From the NCBI GenBank assembly GCA_029532415.1, contig JAQOTA010000001.1:434001-498000 (forward strand): DNA of 64,000 nucleotides, in the 5' to 3' direction. Below the pieces are notes generated by a model. That model saw only the letters and a program-made list of their open reading frames with translations. It did not search any database and was not told where the DNA came from. The position numbers and the translations under genes are program-made. Below are positions 23,493 through 35,229 of this stretch, in pieces. The first letter of the stretch is position 1; the number at the start of each line of letters is the position of its first letter. Source of the stretch: Marasmius tenuissimus. Its lineage: Eukaryota > Basidiomycota > Agaricomycetes > Agaricales > Marasmiaceae.

Positions 23493-25420
23493 CTAAACGA
23501 TGGGATTGGGAGACCTTCCAGGTGGTAGAGAAATGACTGGGTAGATTGACCGCCCCGCTCCATCGAAAAGCCCAACCCCGAAGAAACGTTTTTCTCCATC
23601 TTTCTGTGACTCCGACTCCCACAAACTCACGAACTCGTCAAGCTCTACCCCTGAGACCCATTTCGCCAAATGTGAGGGCTGAATCAACTCCACGTGTCCC
23701 CTGATCGCATCCCTACCCGGACGATAAAAGTGCATGAGAATGATCGGAAGTCGGGTTGATGGACTCGAGTGCTGTGGGGGTGAACCTGACTGCGACTGAT
23801 CCTGTGGTGCGGAGACGGTTTGGACGATCTCCTCGACAGAAGATGCGATATAGCCGTTCATGAAGTGACGGAAGAAGCATTTGTCTTGGCTCGTCAGAGG
23901 CAGGGCTCCTTCTGTTGAAGAAAAGGCATGAATAACTGTACTTCTCTTCTGAAGCGAAATTTACGGTACAAACCTCGAAAAGCTCTAGCGAGCTCAGAGC
24001 ATTCGGAGCGATGTTTCTCCTTCCAATGAACCTTGCGACATTCCCTGGAGCAATAAACCACCGCCAAGCAGCCTCCACATCGAAGATATGGTCTCCTCGT
24101 TGGGTTTGCTCCATCATTTGGTTGTAATAGGGGACACTGGAAAAGTTTCGTCAGATTCTCAAAGGCTACCAAGACAAAGAAAACTGGACCTACTTTCTTA
24201 TCGTTCGCACACATCCCGGGAAACCCCTTATCCCGCGCGCCTCGTTCGATATATTTGTACGACAGAGCTAGATGCACGATCCTCATCCACGCTTTACTAT
24301 ACCATTCCTGCCTCCTCAACTCATCCGACATCAAGTCCTCGAGTCCCATCTTCTCGACCTTGCTATAGGAGCGAATGAATTGGTGTAACACGGAAGGAAA
24401 GAGAAGGAATCGATCCAACGCGTCCATCGCGGCGGTCATATGAGCTGTAAGTGTTTGTATAAGCACCTCCCCGAGTCCTTCCCACAGTAGAAAGGAATTA
24501 TCAATTCTGAACATGGCCTCGATGAGACCAGTTTCCAAGGCCATGGTCACCCATCTCGGGCTATCTGACATCATCTCGGAGATTTCGCGCATCAAGCCGG
24601 TAGCAAAGCCGTAAATGGAGGGGTAATCTTTATGCGCTACCACGAAGAGCCTGTGCAGAGAACCCCGTTTACGGGTTAGCGCAGAGAAGAGTGCTGTGAA
24701 GGCTGGCAGAGTATGTTGACGGACGCTCGGAGCGAGTAGAAATTCCTTCCCGAAGCCTATCATGATGGTGTTGTAGTAGAGCTGGAGATCTCGATAATCG
24801 TTATCCTTGAGTTCCTTCAGTTTAGATATCTGCCGATGTAGGTGTCGGATGAAGGTCATTGTGGTTTTGTAACGTGCTTCCTCTGTGTTCAGGGGGGCTG
24901 CGATCTCTTCGATACGCAGTAGATCTCCTTCCGTCCAGGAGATCTCGAGCCAAGTTGCTATCGACAACATAGTGGTCCAACTCGCGCAATCCTTGTGGTC
25001 ATTCTCGACGAACTTGAGCCATACCCGGGTGAGGAGCATTTGGAGACGCGGACTCGAATGTTGTTTATGACTATCTGAGTCTGGAAGCCGCTCAATTATT
25101 AGCGAGGGTATGAGGCGGCAGCTTTCTTCTTGAATCAAGCCGTGCATATGCCAATCCTGAACAGAGTTTGCACTCTCGTCGGTCAGGATATAGTGCTCGA
25201 TTAGGAATCGAGCCCAAGGCCAGAGAAGGCGCCAGTTGTCCAGTATAAAATCGATGGTTCCGTCCCTTTGGTTTCCTTTGAGTCGATCGGCTATCAGGGC
25301 AAGGATCTCCAGAAAGCTCTGGATCTTTCGGTAGGCCGTTTGTCCCGTCATTTGAGGATGGGGAGGTGACCCAACTTTCTTCAGCGCCGTGAAAGTCTGT
25401 CGTGCAAAGCTACGAGACAT
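23493..25420 (-). CDS. MYND zinc-finger protein, copy B (intact)
   Basis: Three exons (24194-25420, 23974-24136, 23493-23911), 602 residues. Exon 1 is a 409-residue alpha-helical region. Exon 2 carries the MYND finger [15 protein letters not shown] then HWKEKHRSEC. Exon 3 carries the C-terminal domain with LPIILMHFY and PSHLAKWVSGVELDE. The first intron is 57 nt and has no stop, so it also reads through; it is recognised as an intron because copy A has a 55-nt intron at the same place that would shift the frame. The ATG at 25420 is chosen because copy A starts at the aligned position; an in-frame ATG lies 11 codons upstream. Function unknown, presumed scaffold/regulatory. Confidence 0.85.
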
Positions 25421-25922
25421 AATTGATGCTAGAGCAAGGCATATGGTTAGCAACTGTTGGGTACGCTGGTGAAGTCAACGGAAACGTACCTACTACTATA
25501 GTGGTTTGAGTTGAAGATTTCGCCCGACTTCAATAAGTGGCACAGAGGTGATGATGGCAGGAGGAAAGAAATTCAGGTGCTGGTGCCATCAACGTAGAGC
25601 ATCTTGATTCTTTGAGAGTGAAAGACGCGCTTCCGCAAACGAGCAGTCATTGACATTCATTGTTCGATGAGCGCGACAAAGAAAAGCTGGCCGAGTCACG
25701 TTTTGATGCAGTGCTAGTGGGCGTCTATGCCACGTTTTGACGGGCGCTAAAAGAACAATAAGGTGCTGAAGTGGCTGTGCTCAGGCCCACTATTGTTCTC
25801 TTTTCGTCGACGCTGGCACGGACAATGAGCAGAGGGACAATAGATTCGAGGCCATTGCTTGGGCCACCCTCGAGCCCATATGAAGGGCCTTTGCTCATTG
25901 TCCTCCTTACCTTCCTACCACC
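25421..25922. other. Divergent promoter region
   Basis: Lies between MYND copy B (minus) and the cysteine-rich membrane protein (plus). The part up to about 25865 is similar to the flank upstream of MYND copy A. No coding sequence recognised. Confidence 0.5.
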
Positions 25923-28337
25923 ATGATCCCCCTCGAACTATTTCTCACTTTCTGTGCCTCAATAGCGACAGTTGTCGCTCAGAACTCTCCAGTCGTCGTC
26001 TGCGTTGCAGGACAATGTTTGGCAGGGTTCTCAAATACTACAAGTGCGTTAATGGTCTCTTTCTTTATTGTCTTCATTCTCATCTTGTGCTATATCTCAG
26101 TTGGAACTGGCATATCTGGAGCACCCACGAGCGTGTTACTACTTCCAGGACAATATTCAGATACAACAAACCCTCAATTCCTACACGACCTTCTCGTTTC
26201 CTCCTCATCGACACTATCACCTTCTGCAGGATTTGAGAATTCGACCTTATCTCGAAATTTACCTCTCAATCTCGCTCTTTCGCCTGGTCTGGCAATCTAT
26301 TCACAATCCTTATATGGCGGAACGGCAGGGTTCAGTTCCTTGCCTTCAACGCCCGTCGTAAACTCGTCTACGCCAATTCAAGCGAGCTCTATGTCCATAT
26401 CATCGAACACATGGGCTTCACTCACCATCGGCAGCGATTCTCAACGAGTAATCGTCTGGGATTCAATTCCCGATGTCTCTCAGCTCCCCGTAACCGGTTC
26501 ACTTTCTCTTACCGATATGCAATCAGCCGCCTGCTCTCCGCCGTGCTCAGGCTCAGCTGTCTGCTCACCTTCGGGTAGTTGTAGTTGCCCAACAGGCTTC
26601 ACGGGCTCATCTTGCGAATCCTGTACGAAAGGTTTCTTTGGCCCCCAATGTCAACCTTGCCCGGCGGGATGTACCTCTTGCGACGAAGGTATTAGTGGAT
26701 CAGGACGGTGTCTCTCCCCAACCGTCGCCAACCCGCCTTCATCATGTAACTGCCTCAACGGACAATGTTCCAGTGACGGTAGTTGCACTTGCAACATGGG
26801 CTTCACCACCGCCGACAACGGAACTTTCTGTGCGAAATGCTCGCCTGGATTCTTCCTTACATCCACCGGGGATTGTAAAGCCTGTCAACTCGGATGCTCG
26901 GCGTGTGCGGATGGCAACGGTGTTTGCCAGACGTGCAAATCAGGGTTCACCCTCGATGCGAACGACCGAACAAAGTGCAATGCTCAACAGAGTACAACGA
27001 ACACTGGCACAGTATGCCCCGATGGAAGCTTTGGTGATGGGGCGAGATGTCAGCCTTGCTCGCCAAGCTGTCGGACGTGCAAAGGGGCCACCTCGAGCGA
27101 CTGTATCCTTTGCGCGGCTGGGAGTTACGCTTTCAATGGGGGCTGTGTCGCTGCAGACGGGAATGGTGTCTGTCAGGGTACAAAGCTCATAGCGGATAAT
27201 AACAAGAATGCTTGCGATGGTGAGTTCCTGTCTCATTCGTTAGGTCCGTAATGTTGACTTCTTCTCCCGTAGCTTGCGGTGCCAAGTGCACTTCGTGCGC
27301 CATTCCAAACTTCAGTGCAGCCTCGACGGTCGACCAGCTACAATGCACTGGCTGCCTACCTGGCTCCTTCCTTTCTCAAGGAAAATGCGTCGAGAGCTGC
27401 CCTCAAGGAACCTTTGTCGATCCGAAAGACAACGTAACTTGTTCTGGTACGTCTCTAGCCCTCACTTTTATTTCTATCAAATCTAATCTCACTTCTCATA
27501 GCATGCGATTCATCATGCAGTACCTGCGTCGGCTCATCCACGTTCTGTCTATCATGCTCTTCCACATCTTCCCTTGCTGATTCGGACGGTAAATGCACCT
27601 CTACCTGTCCCTCGAATACCTTCCAAAACCCCACCACCCGTCGCTGTTCCCCCTGTCATCCCGACTGTGCAACATGCACTGGTACTAGCTTCGACCAATG
27701 CCAGTCTTGCCCCCGTGATCGACCCGTCCTAGTCAACGGGCGTTGCCTTGCTACCTGTAGCAAGAACCAATTCTTCGACGGCGTTCGGTGTCAATCTTGC
27801 GATAGTACCTGCGCCAGCTGTACTGGATCCGGCTCTGAAAAGTGTCTCTCATGCTCTTCGTCGCGTCAAGTCCTCCGGGCTGGTCGTTGCGTCGACGCGG
27901 GGTGTACAAATAGTACATCTGTCGTCCTGGGGCTAGGCGTGTGTCTATCCTCCCTCGTTACGGTACCTCCTTCGGGAGAGCTGCCCACTATCCCAGGGTT
28001 GGAAGCCCCGACCGTGATTGTCAAGAAGGCTAAACTGGAATGGTGGCAGATCCTACTTATGGTTCTCGGATGTATTTTCATCTTCGTCGTTATCGTGATG
28101 CTTTGGAGGCGGAGGATGAGGAAGAAGAGGGCTGCAGAGACGAAAGAGTTTGCGAGGGCGAAGCGGTTGGATGGAGATGGTGGAGGGTGGAGGTGGAGGA
28201 TGGTTAGGTTTGGTGAGAGGTTGTTTGGGCATCGGCCTAGTCGGAGGGTGTATCCGGAGGAGGTTGATGTTGAGAGAGGGAATGGTGTGCAGATGAGGGA
28301 TGTGGGGCTGCAGAGTAATAATCCGTTTAGGAAGTAG
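25923..28337 (+). CDS. EGF/furin-like cysteine-rich type I membrane protein
   Basis: Four exons (25923-26043, 26101-27219, 27273-27446, 27502-28337), 749 residues. The ATG sits in a CCACCATG context and starts a signal peptide. After a Ser/Thr-rich N-terminal region of about 190 residues comes a long array of Cys-rich repeats. These include EGF-like units (CSPSGSCSCPTGFTGSSCES) and many furin/GFR-type units of the form C-x2-C-x2-C with CxxCxxG spacing. One transmembrane helix follows near the C-terminus (WWQILLMVLGCIFIFVVIV), then a basic cytoplasmic tail (RRRMRKKR). Fungal proteins of this architecture are conserved but largely uncharacterised. The topology suggests a surface protein with an adhesive or receptor-like ectodomain. 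The first intron (57 nt) has no stop and is inferred from splice sites. Confidence 0.85.
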
Positions 28338-28680
28338 GCTGAAGTTTGCTTTCTTTGCCACCCTCTCGATTTTTCTCTTGATTCGGACGATTTTTCGATT
28401 TCTGTTTTAACTCATTTATTTGCTCGACTATTCGAGGCTTACTGTACCCTTTCATTTTGTATACGCGACATGGACGCTTCGGAGTTGTAGTTATATCTTT
28501 ACCACCGTACTATGTAGTCATACCCTGTAATTACTACTCCATCACTCTCATATTCGTGGATGTAAACTACCAGAGTGTCGGCACTCAAGAACGTTAACTT
28601 AAACGGAGATACGAATTTGGAGGCATACTAAATCTGGGTGCTTCTCAATAGCAACTACAGGCATATAATCAACTCTTACA
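28338..28680. other. Convergent 3' flanks
   Basis: AT-rich sequence between the stops of the cysteine-rich protein gene and pectinesterase 3. Presumed polyadenylation regions of both genes; no coding features. Confidence 0.5.
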
Positions 28681-29914
28681 CTACACTAAATACGATGTAT
28701 CGACCCAACTAGCGTAGTCGCTTCCGACAGCGCTCGAGATGGAATATGAATTAGCCTCACTCGCCGACAAGAGTTTAACAAAGCTCTCCCGGGTGATCCC
28801 ACCTGCTGCAGGGCCATAGGTATTGTAATCTGCAAACAAGGTGTTGGATACACTGGAGGTGTTTCCGTTCCAGAGACCGAATAGACCGGCTTTGGGAGCA
28901 ACGTTGACGATGGTGTTTTTGAAGATGACCCTGCGTAGGTCTTAGTTTCAATCATGAATCAATAATATAGTTCTATAGCAACTTACCTTGCGTATGGTCT
29001 CCATGGCCGACCGAAGACATATCCACCACTGGTTCCAGCCTCGGCATTTGGCGCTTGAATGATTGTGTTGGCGTTCAAGACGTCTGGTAAGGGTTTTGCT
29101 CGCAGCGGCTCAAAATCATCGAGGTATAAAGTACGACTCACAACTCCCGGCGTCGTTCGAGTTCCTTCCATTAGCGGTGATGTATCCAGGACCACTAACG
29201 GCGATAGTATTGCCTCCAAGGTAGACCTGGCCATATTGTCCGTAGATGAAGTCGGTCCTACCCTACGCGAGTGTTCGTCGGTATCCCCGCCAGACATATA
29301 TATCGCCAAGATCACCAACCTCGATGTACCCCTTCAAGTATACTTGAGCTCCCTGATTCACCAACATGGTGTCTTGGTATCCGTAGAAACCACAACCGTA
29401 GAACCCTGCCCGGTTTCCGTATTGGCTGAGAGCAATGGCCTGAATACCTTTACCCCGTGTGTTTCGGACGTTGACATTGTACATCTTAAAGTTGTCTTTG
29501 TGAATACGGAGCGTTCCAGAAGCATCGCCGGAGCCTGCTACATCAACACCGAGCCCGAAGGCTATGTTGGCTTGATTTCTCGTGTACGAGCTGGTGTCGT
29601 TTGTATATCCGTAGATCTACCGGGAAGGTAATCAGTACTCTCGAATACGGAGCTTTGATCGACACAATCGATCTCACGGTTAACGGTCCGCTGCGGGTGA
29701 TATACACTTGCTCAGTGAAGGTTCCTGGGTACAGGAAGATCGACCGTGAAGATGAGTCGTTGGGAAGGGAGTCGACTGCCGATTGCATAGTCTTGAATTC
29801 TCCAGACGTCGTAGTACCTGGGCGAACTACGATGGCACCAGAGGGCGGGGAGGTACGCGAGGCAGCCTGAACAAACACAAGCAAGATGGGGAGAAAGAAT
29901 AGCTTGAGGAGCAT
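28681..29914 (-). CDS. Pectinesterase (CE8), copy 3
   Basis: Five exons on the minus strand (29678-29914, 29320-29616, 29142-29262, 28987-29083, 28681-28930), 333 residues; exon lengths are identical to copies 1 and 2. Signal peptide MLLKLFFLPILLVFVQA. Motifs GIQAIAL, GYQDTM, GRTDFIYG and GRPW are present, so the enzyme should be active. Its sequence is closer to copy 1 than to copy 2 (shared GKGIQAIALSQYGNRAGFYG), although it is inverted and 15 kb away. The duplication that made it therefore postdates the copy 1/copy 2 split. Predicted to be secreted and to de-esterify pectin. Confidence 0.95.
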
Positions 29915-29958
29915 TTTAAAGCAGTGGAATGTTGATGAACCACGTCCCCAGGTTCCTG

Positions 29959-30084
29959 CTTTTATGGACAACTTAGAGCGCTGTCAGGTGAGTGTCGCTT
30001 GCTGTACGGCGGACCGCGACTCAGTGCTCAGCACCCGCGTTGCAGGAGAAATAAAGTGGTCGAAGTGGTTGGAGTGGTCAGACG
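29959..30084 (-). promoter_or_regulatory. Conserved promoter blocks of pectinesterase 3
   Basis: On the minus strand, CGTCTGACCACTCC at 30071-30084, then GCGACACTCACCTGA and a TATA-like CATAAAAG at 29959-29966, about 45 nt before the ATG. The order matches copies 1 and 2; TTATTTCTCCTGC is also shared with copy 1. Confidence 0.6.
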
Positions 30085-30435
30085 AAGGATGTTCCAAGGG
30101 GAAATTCTGTCAAACACATGCGCATCCCAGTCGTTGTTTGCCGAAATTCTTACGACGAGCTAACTTCATACTTGGATGATGCGGAAGTTGAAGCTTCGTA
30201 ATCTTGCGAGTTTTGAATGTCTTCTACCGCCCCCCTTTGCTAGTCTCATAATACAACTAACAAGGGTTCATCTTGCCTGGGAGCTATGGTTGTGGTACAA
30301 ATCGGGGAATAAGATTCGACTGGCTAGTGGCAGTGGACTCGCGAGCAATAGAGCAGAATTCCCACGATGGCTCGCTTGTTTCCGTCCATCACGTTCTAAA
30401 GACGTCCAGATTCTCGGTCAAACTCTAGTTGCAGG
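29967..30435. other. Upstream flank of pectinesterase 3
   Basis: Apart from the promoter blocks, no gene is seen. It ends at the left target-site duplication (30428-30435) of the inverted-repeat element. Confidence 0.4.
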
Positions 30436-31201
30436 CCAGACTCCTTCCCACCCGTCTTCGGACAGTAGAAAAACCAGAGTGAGAGTCGTATGTTCGAGGT
30501 AAGTATATTTGATGCTGTTCATTATTGCTTACGATTTTGTATTACGTGACTTGCTGGCTTTTCTTAACTGTCCTCCGACGACTGGCATAATAAACAAGCG
30601 CCGTTGGGCCATTGTTTGGCACCGCCATTAGCGCCGGCAATTCTCCGCAGTCAGCACTTCGCGTGTATACCCAGAATACACATCATCATGGACACTTTTA
30701 CTGTTGAAACCCTATTGACCCAAGTCATTGAGATAGCCAACAAGAAATTGAGAGCAAAAATTTACAATACGTTGGCAAAACGGCTTTACAACAACATGAG
30801 AGTCACCAATGACAACCATTGCAACAGTGCATTCAACATGAAAGGGATTCTTGACCTATTGCTGAAGCAAGCCAACACAGCGGTCAAAACTCAGCACCGT
30901 TATCCAGACTCAGAGAAGGCCCAAGCTAGGCAAGTACTGTGCGCAGTAGTTTTTAAGATGCTCAGTGTCGCATTCAACGCGACTTTGGGTGTGGTGGTTG
31001 GGGCGCTAATGGCGGTGCCAAACAATGGCCCAACGGCGCTTGTTTATTATGCCAGTCGTCGGAGGACAGTTAAGAAAAGCCAGCAAGTCACGTAATACAA
31101 AATCGTAAGCAATAATGAACAGCATCAAATATACTTACCTCGAACATACGACTCTCACTCTGGTTTTTCTACTGTCCGAAGACGGGTGGGAAGGAGTCTG
31201 G
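30436..31201. mobile_element. Non-autonomous DNA transposon with 200-bp terminal inverted repeats
   Basis: The left terminal repeat (30436-30635) and the reverse complement of the right (31002-31201) match over about 200 bp with no mismatch that I can find by eye. The ends are CCAGACTCC and GGAGTCTGG. The element is flanked by a direct repeat TTGCAGG (30429-30435 and 31202-31208); an 8-bp GTTGCAGG is equally consistent if the right end is taken as 31200. This is the structure of an inserted TIR transposon. An 8-bp duplication would point to hAT-type transposition. The unique centre is about 366 bp, too small for a transposase, so it must have moved with help from another element. Confidence 0.9.
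30688..31095 (+). CDS. Small open frame inside the TIR element
   Basis: 135 codons from ATG at 30688 to TAA at 31095; the last 30 or so codons lie inside the right terminal repeat. The product begins MDTFTVETLLTQVIEIANKK and has one hydrophobic segment (AFNATLGVVVGALMAV). No transposase motif is recognised. It could be a captured host fragment or chance; expression is not supported by any visible evidence. Confidence 0.25.
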   Translation: MDTFTVETLLTQVIEIANKKLRAKIYNTLAKRLYNNMRVTNDNHCNSAFNMKGILDLLLKQANTAVKTQHRYPDSEKAQARQVLCAVVFKMLSVAFNATLGVVVGALMAVPNNGPTALVYYASRRRTVKKSQQVT

Positions 31202-31208
31202 TTGCAGG

Positions 31209-31710
31209 CCATCTGCTTGTGGCTTCCTCTCACCCAAATGATTAAAATAGTGCAGTAACAGCCTCTCCGGTTGTCCAGTGATTTATATGGTCACCAAGAT
31301 CCTTATCACGTCAAGGATCCAGCCTTAAACCTACAAGCTGCTCACTTACCGAGTTCCAAGGGCGCAAATGACCGCCTGATTGGAAGACCTCCCAACCTTT
31401 TCGCCAGAACGTGACTCCTTGCATAACGCCTGCAGTCTTGCCCTCGCCGCTGCCCTCGGGACTCGGAACACCTCGCTATTCTAGATCACCAGGAACGTTG
31501 CATCGCCGAACTGAGGTGTTCCTCTATCTTCGGAAAGTTAAGTGCCTCAAAGCCAAATTACATATGTACAATCAATAAATTTCAATACACTATCGGGGGT
31601 TGCAACACATACAGTTCGTGATCTTGGAATAGAAAGGGGCCAGTAATAGATATTATATACAGGTTCTGGCAGCAGTGTCGGGACGCCAGGCCTCATTGTA
31701 TACAACCCAT
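31209..31710. other. Intergenic region, nothing recognised
   Basis: Between the TIR element and the C2H2 gene. No open frame with family features, no repeat seen. Confidence 0.4.
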
Positions 31711-32782
31711 CTATTCTCGGGACAGGACATTGATTCCATAACTATGGGCTCGACGAATATGTCTGTTGAGATCGGACCGGGAGTTAAACCCGCGCCCACA
31801 ATCATCGCACAGGTATGGTTTGCTGTTGGAATGAGATCTTTGATGGTCTTGAGAGGATGAGAGAATCATTAGTAAAATCAATATCTAAGAGGTATCAAAA
31901 CTCACACTCGAAGTTGTGCTTCTGCGTGAAGCCTCTTGATGTGCACCGAGGCACGCGGCAGAAGTAAAGCGGCTTCTTCCTGCGGTTTTTCAGGGCCACC
32001 GTTGTATTGGCTACGGAACCGACATGCCGAACGATATTAACCTGCCCCATGCTCTGATCTGGGCCACGGCTATAAGGGTCCGTTCTACCGTTGTAAGAGC
32101 CCCCATCCGATGTCAACTCTTCTTGACCCTGAGGTGCCGAGGCAATCGCCATTCTTTGGCGCACGCCATAGCAGTCCTGCTCCACGGCCTGTAAATTATA
32201 GCAACCGGCACGAAGAGCATGAGGGTCGGAAGTATCCTCAGGATTTGTGGCCAACGCTCCCTCGCTTAAGTTTGCGTTGTCACCGTCTTGAAAGCCGTGT
32301 TGCTGTGGGCTTGTAGCGAATAGGTCCCACTGGAGACATATTCCTGGGTGGTCGAGCTGTGTCCTATGACAATGAGCAGTCAAAATTACACAAGTAACTC
32401 TCCAGGGTGAAATTTCGTACCCTCGAGGCGTCGTAGGAAGTCCAGTATAAGCCCGCTGGAGGGCTGGTGACTCGGCGGATATTCCGCGTTCTCGGATATT
32501 GTGATGATAGAAACCAGGCCTGCCATAGCAATCAGGATGAGACCATGAAGCAATCGAATTGTTATTAAGGGGCTGCAGGTCGGAATTCTGGACTGGGTAC
32601 AATATGAGTTCGTGGCGGCTAGACGCAGAAGATGTCGGATCGACCTTCAAAGTTGGGAGAGAGAGAGAGCTCGGGATAGTTACTCAGCTCGAACTGATCA
32701 CCAGCACTTGGGGTATGGTGAGCTGCCTTATAGAACCTAAGAGGGGTCGATTTGTGGCTCACCTTGGGGTACTGAAGTACAT
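31711..32782 (-). CDS. C2H2 zinc-finger protein (two C-terminal fingers)
   Basis: Five exons (32763-32782, 32645-32706, 32421-32592, 31906-32363, 31711-31847) give 282 residues in consistent phase. The first exon encodes only MYFSTP; it is supported because splicing restores an open frame into FELSNYPELSLSPNFE. The C-terminal 65 residues form two fingers. The first is FCRVPRC with FTQKHNF and HQRSH, the second CDDCGRGFNSRSDLNRHIRR ending in AH. The rest is low-complexity Ser/Gln/Asn-rich sequence typical of fungal regulators. Probable sequence-specific DNA-binding transcription factor, nuclear. The first finger has one extra residue between the second Cys and first His. Confidence 0.75.
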
Positions 32783-35229
32783 GTTGAGGTCACTTAGAGG
32801 TCGGGAGATGTTGTCAAGGTAAAGAATCTTTTCTCTAGACACTAGTGTCTTATAAACACGAAGCACCTTCATGATTCGTCTGCTGAATGGGTCTGGCACT
32901 GCCCTCGATAAAGCTAGTAGAGCTGTGAGTAATGAACATGTCTGCTGTGGACTTCAGTATCTAGGCGCAGAAAGAACATGGTGGCTCAAGCAACCGGTTG
33001 TTGAGTACTTTCCAGGCAGAAAATCAATGGGACCTTCAAAGAAGTACAAGGCACTAGTATTTGATCACATCTACGTTCAAACTCCAGAGGAGTCCTCCTA
33101 ACTATTGTCTGCGCGGCTCCTTCGGTTTTGAAGGTAATAGTAGTCGTCAACGTTCGTGCGTCAGCTAGGACTGGTAATTCGGCCAACCTCTGTCAGAGAT
33201 TTTGTCATCGAAACTGTTGGGCGGGTAATACAGCAAACGTCACAGAACCAATAGGGGTTTTCGTCCAGAGAAAGCGCTGTCCCTGATGTGTCTTTTGAAT
33301 ATGCGGTTCGCCAGTGCGTGTAGGCAGGTCGACTAATGAGAAGGCAATGACTCCCGGCTATTTGACAGAGTCTGGCAAAGGTAGATCGACTAGCGTTGAA
33401 GATTGAAGCCTGAGTTCAGAGACCATCAATTGAAACTCACGCGAAATAGGAATTCGACAATTAAGCGCCACATCCCGATTTCGTAAATGTCATGAACATC
33501 ATTCGAGAGATAATAGGAGTTGAGGTACGTGTAAGGAAACGGTTGCCATACCGACGTTTCTGTTGCTCTTTGAATCGTAGACAGAACGGAGCGATAATAG
33601 CGAGTAGGTCCACGTAGAATTGGTTTTGTATCCCTAAAACAATCGGGCATTTGGAGCGTGCACTTGGCACACTAACCCGGGTCACTGGTTTCCGTCGCTC
33701 TGGATCGCTAACCTGAGGTGGAAACTGCACAGCGGAGGAGAGGGAACGCCGAGTAATTTATCCCTTTCGAGCGTGATGATGGCACGAACTCTGAGCTTTA
33801 CGAGGATTTCGGGGACAGATAGTGCAACCCGTCGTTTGCTCATCTTTAGAACTGATTGTTGATCCAGAAACACCCGAGAGTATCCAAGTGGCTGTACTCA
33901 TATCTTCCCGCCACACTAACGACGTCGACTGACGGCCCAAACACCTCAGCTCGCCGTCGAAGATGGCCTTACGTCGAGCCTAATAGATTCTCTGTATAAG
34001 GGTCTCCATGTTATTATGTAGCTTCTTGTTCGCTTGATGAGTGGGTTGTACCATTGTTGCGACTGGCGTCACTCAGAGCTTCTTGAAGGGTATAACAATG
34101 TTACTTTGGGACAGCTCCTATCTTTGATGAACGATCTTCACTGGTACCTGTATTTCCGAAGATCCTGTAGCAACACAGAGCAACACCAGCCCTACGAGAG
34201 GTTTTTATAGACAGTAAAAGATCAAAAGCAGTCTTGAGTTCCAACCGGTGGTAGATAGACCGGGGTCAGTAAAATTTGGAGCTGTGTCGTGGCACTGGCA
34301 GCTAGTAGCTGGATACAAGATTGCTAGAGGTCGTACTGGAGCCTGGGCGGGTGAGTAAGTGATCACAAAGGTAAGAGAAAAACATCAACGATCACATGAT
34401 GGCACCTTCAATATTTCAGCAGCCGGCCGCAGGCACCCGAAAATCTCATCCTGCAACCACCACCATGGCTTTCAACCTTCCTTTATTATCAACAGACCTC
34501 TTACTTGGCGGGCACTTAAGTTTCCAAGACTGAATTGGGGTCACTCTGGAGTCGGTCTCTATCTTGGTGTAGTATAGCAAGGGATTTAATTGTCAACAAT
34601 TCCAGCAACTCCGTCAAACCAAAACTGGACGCATGATTCAGGTCTGATCTCGGTCTACTCAACTTGCAGCCTGCCAGCTATCATATGGTCTTCAAGCTCA
34701 CAAATTGTTGCAACTGTTGCTCTTCTTCAAATCTAGAACTATGCAGAACTGAGAAGCTATAAGGCGGCCTCGCTCGACCACGTACTCGAGACTGGCGCTC
34801 ACATTTGTGCGGTGGATTATGACCGTGTCCAGGCTCCTTCCCGAACAAATCGGTGTAATAGTTCCAAGTTTAGTACAACTCAAGTTTGTAGCACAACGTC
34901 TCCGACAATGAGCCCTTTACAGGACTTGTGCCGCGAATTCCGAGCCGGATGGTCTTTATCTCGAGTTTATATACGACGCATCCAAGTACGAAAGGTAGCA
35001 AAGCTTCATATACCCTCAAATCCCGACCTTTGTCTGCGATTGATAGGTTTCCGCACATGATCAGGAGTTGACATTGAATGCTGATTCTCCGCACACCCGC
35101 CGTGAGTGCATCGCCGAGCAGGAAGACGGTCTATCGGGCCCGTTCCCATTGAATACTATTCACATCAGCGTGATATAAAAACCCCAGTGCTCAGCCATGA
35201 TCTATACACTCCACAAACCTCTCCCTCCA
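32783..35229. other. 2.4-kb region without a recognised gene
   Basis: Short frames on both strands (for example 33461-33730 and 33682-33873 minus, 34812-35060 plus) have no family features and overlap one another. It may hold decayed genes. No inverted repeats or RNA genes noticed. Confidence 0.4.

Noticed and set aside
26638..27192. 184-codon alternative frame inside the cysteine-rich gene
   Set aside because: Lacks the Cys repeat pattern; an out-of-frame shadow of exon 2.
28053..28361. 102-codon Pro/His-rich minus-strand frame
   Set aside because: Complement of the basic C-terminal tail of the EGF/furin-like protein.
32654..32672. GA-dinucleotide run
   Set aside because: Only about six repeats and lying within exon 2 of the C2H2 gene; not worth calling a microsatellite feature.
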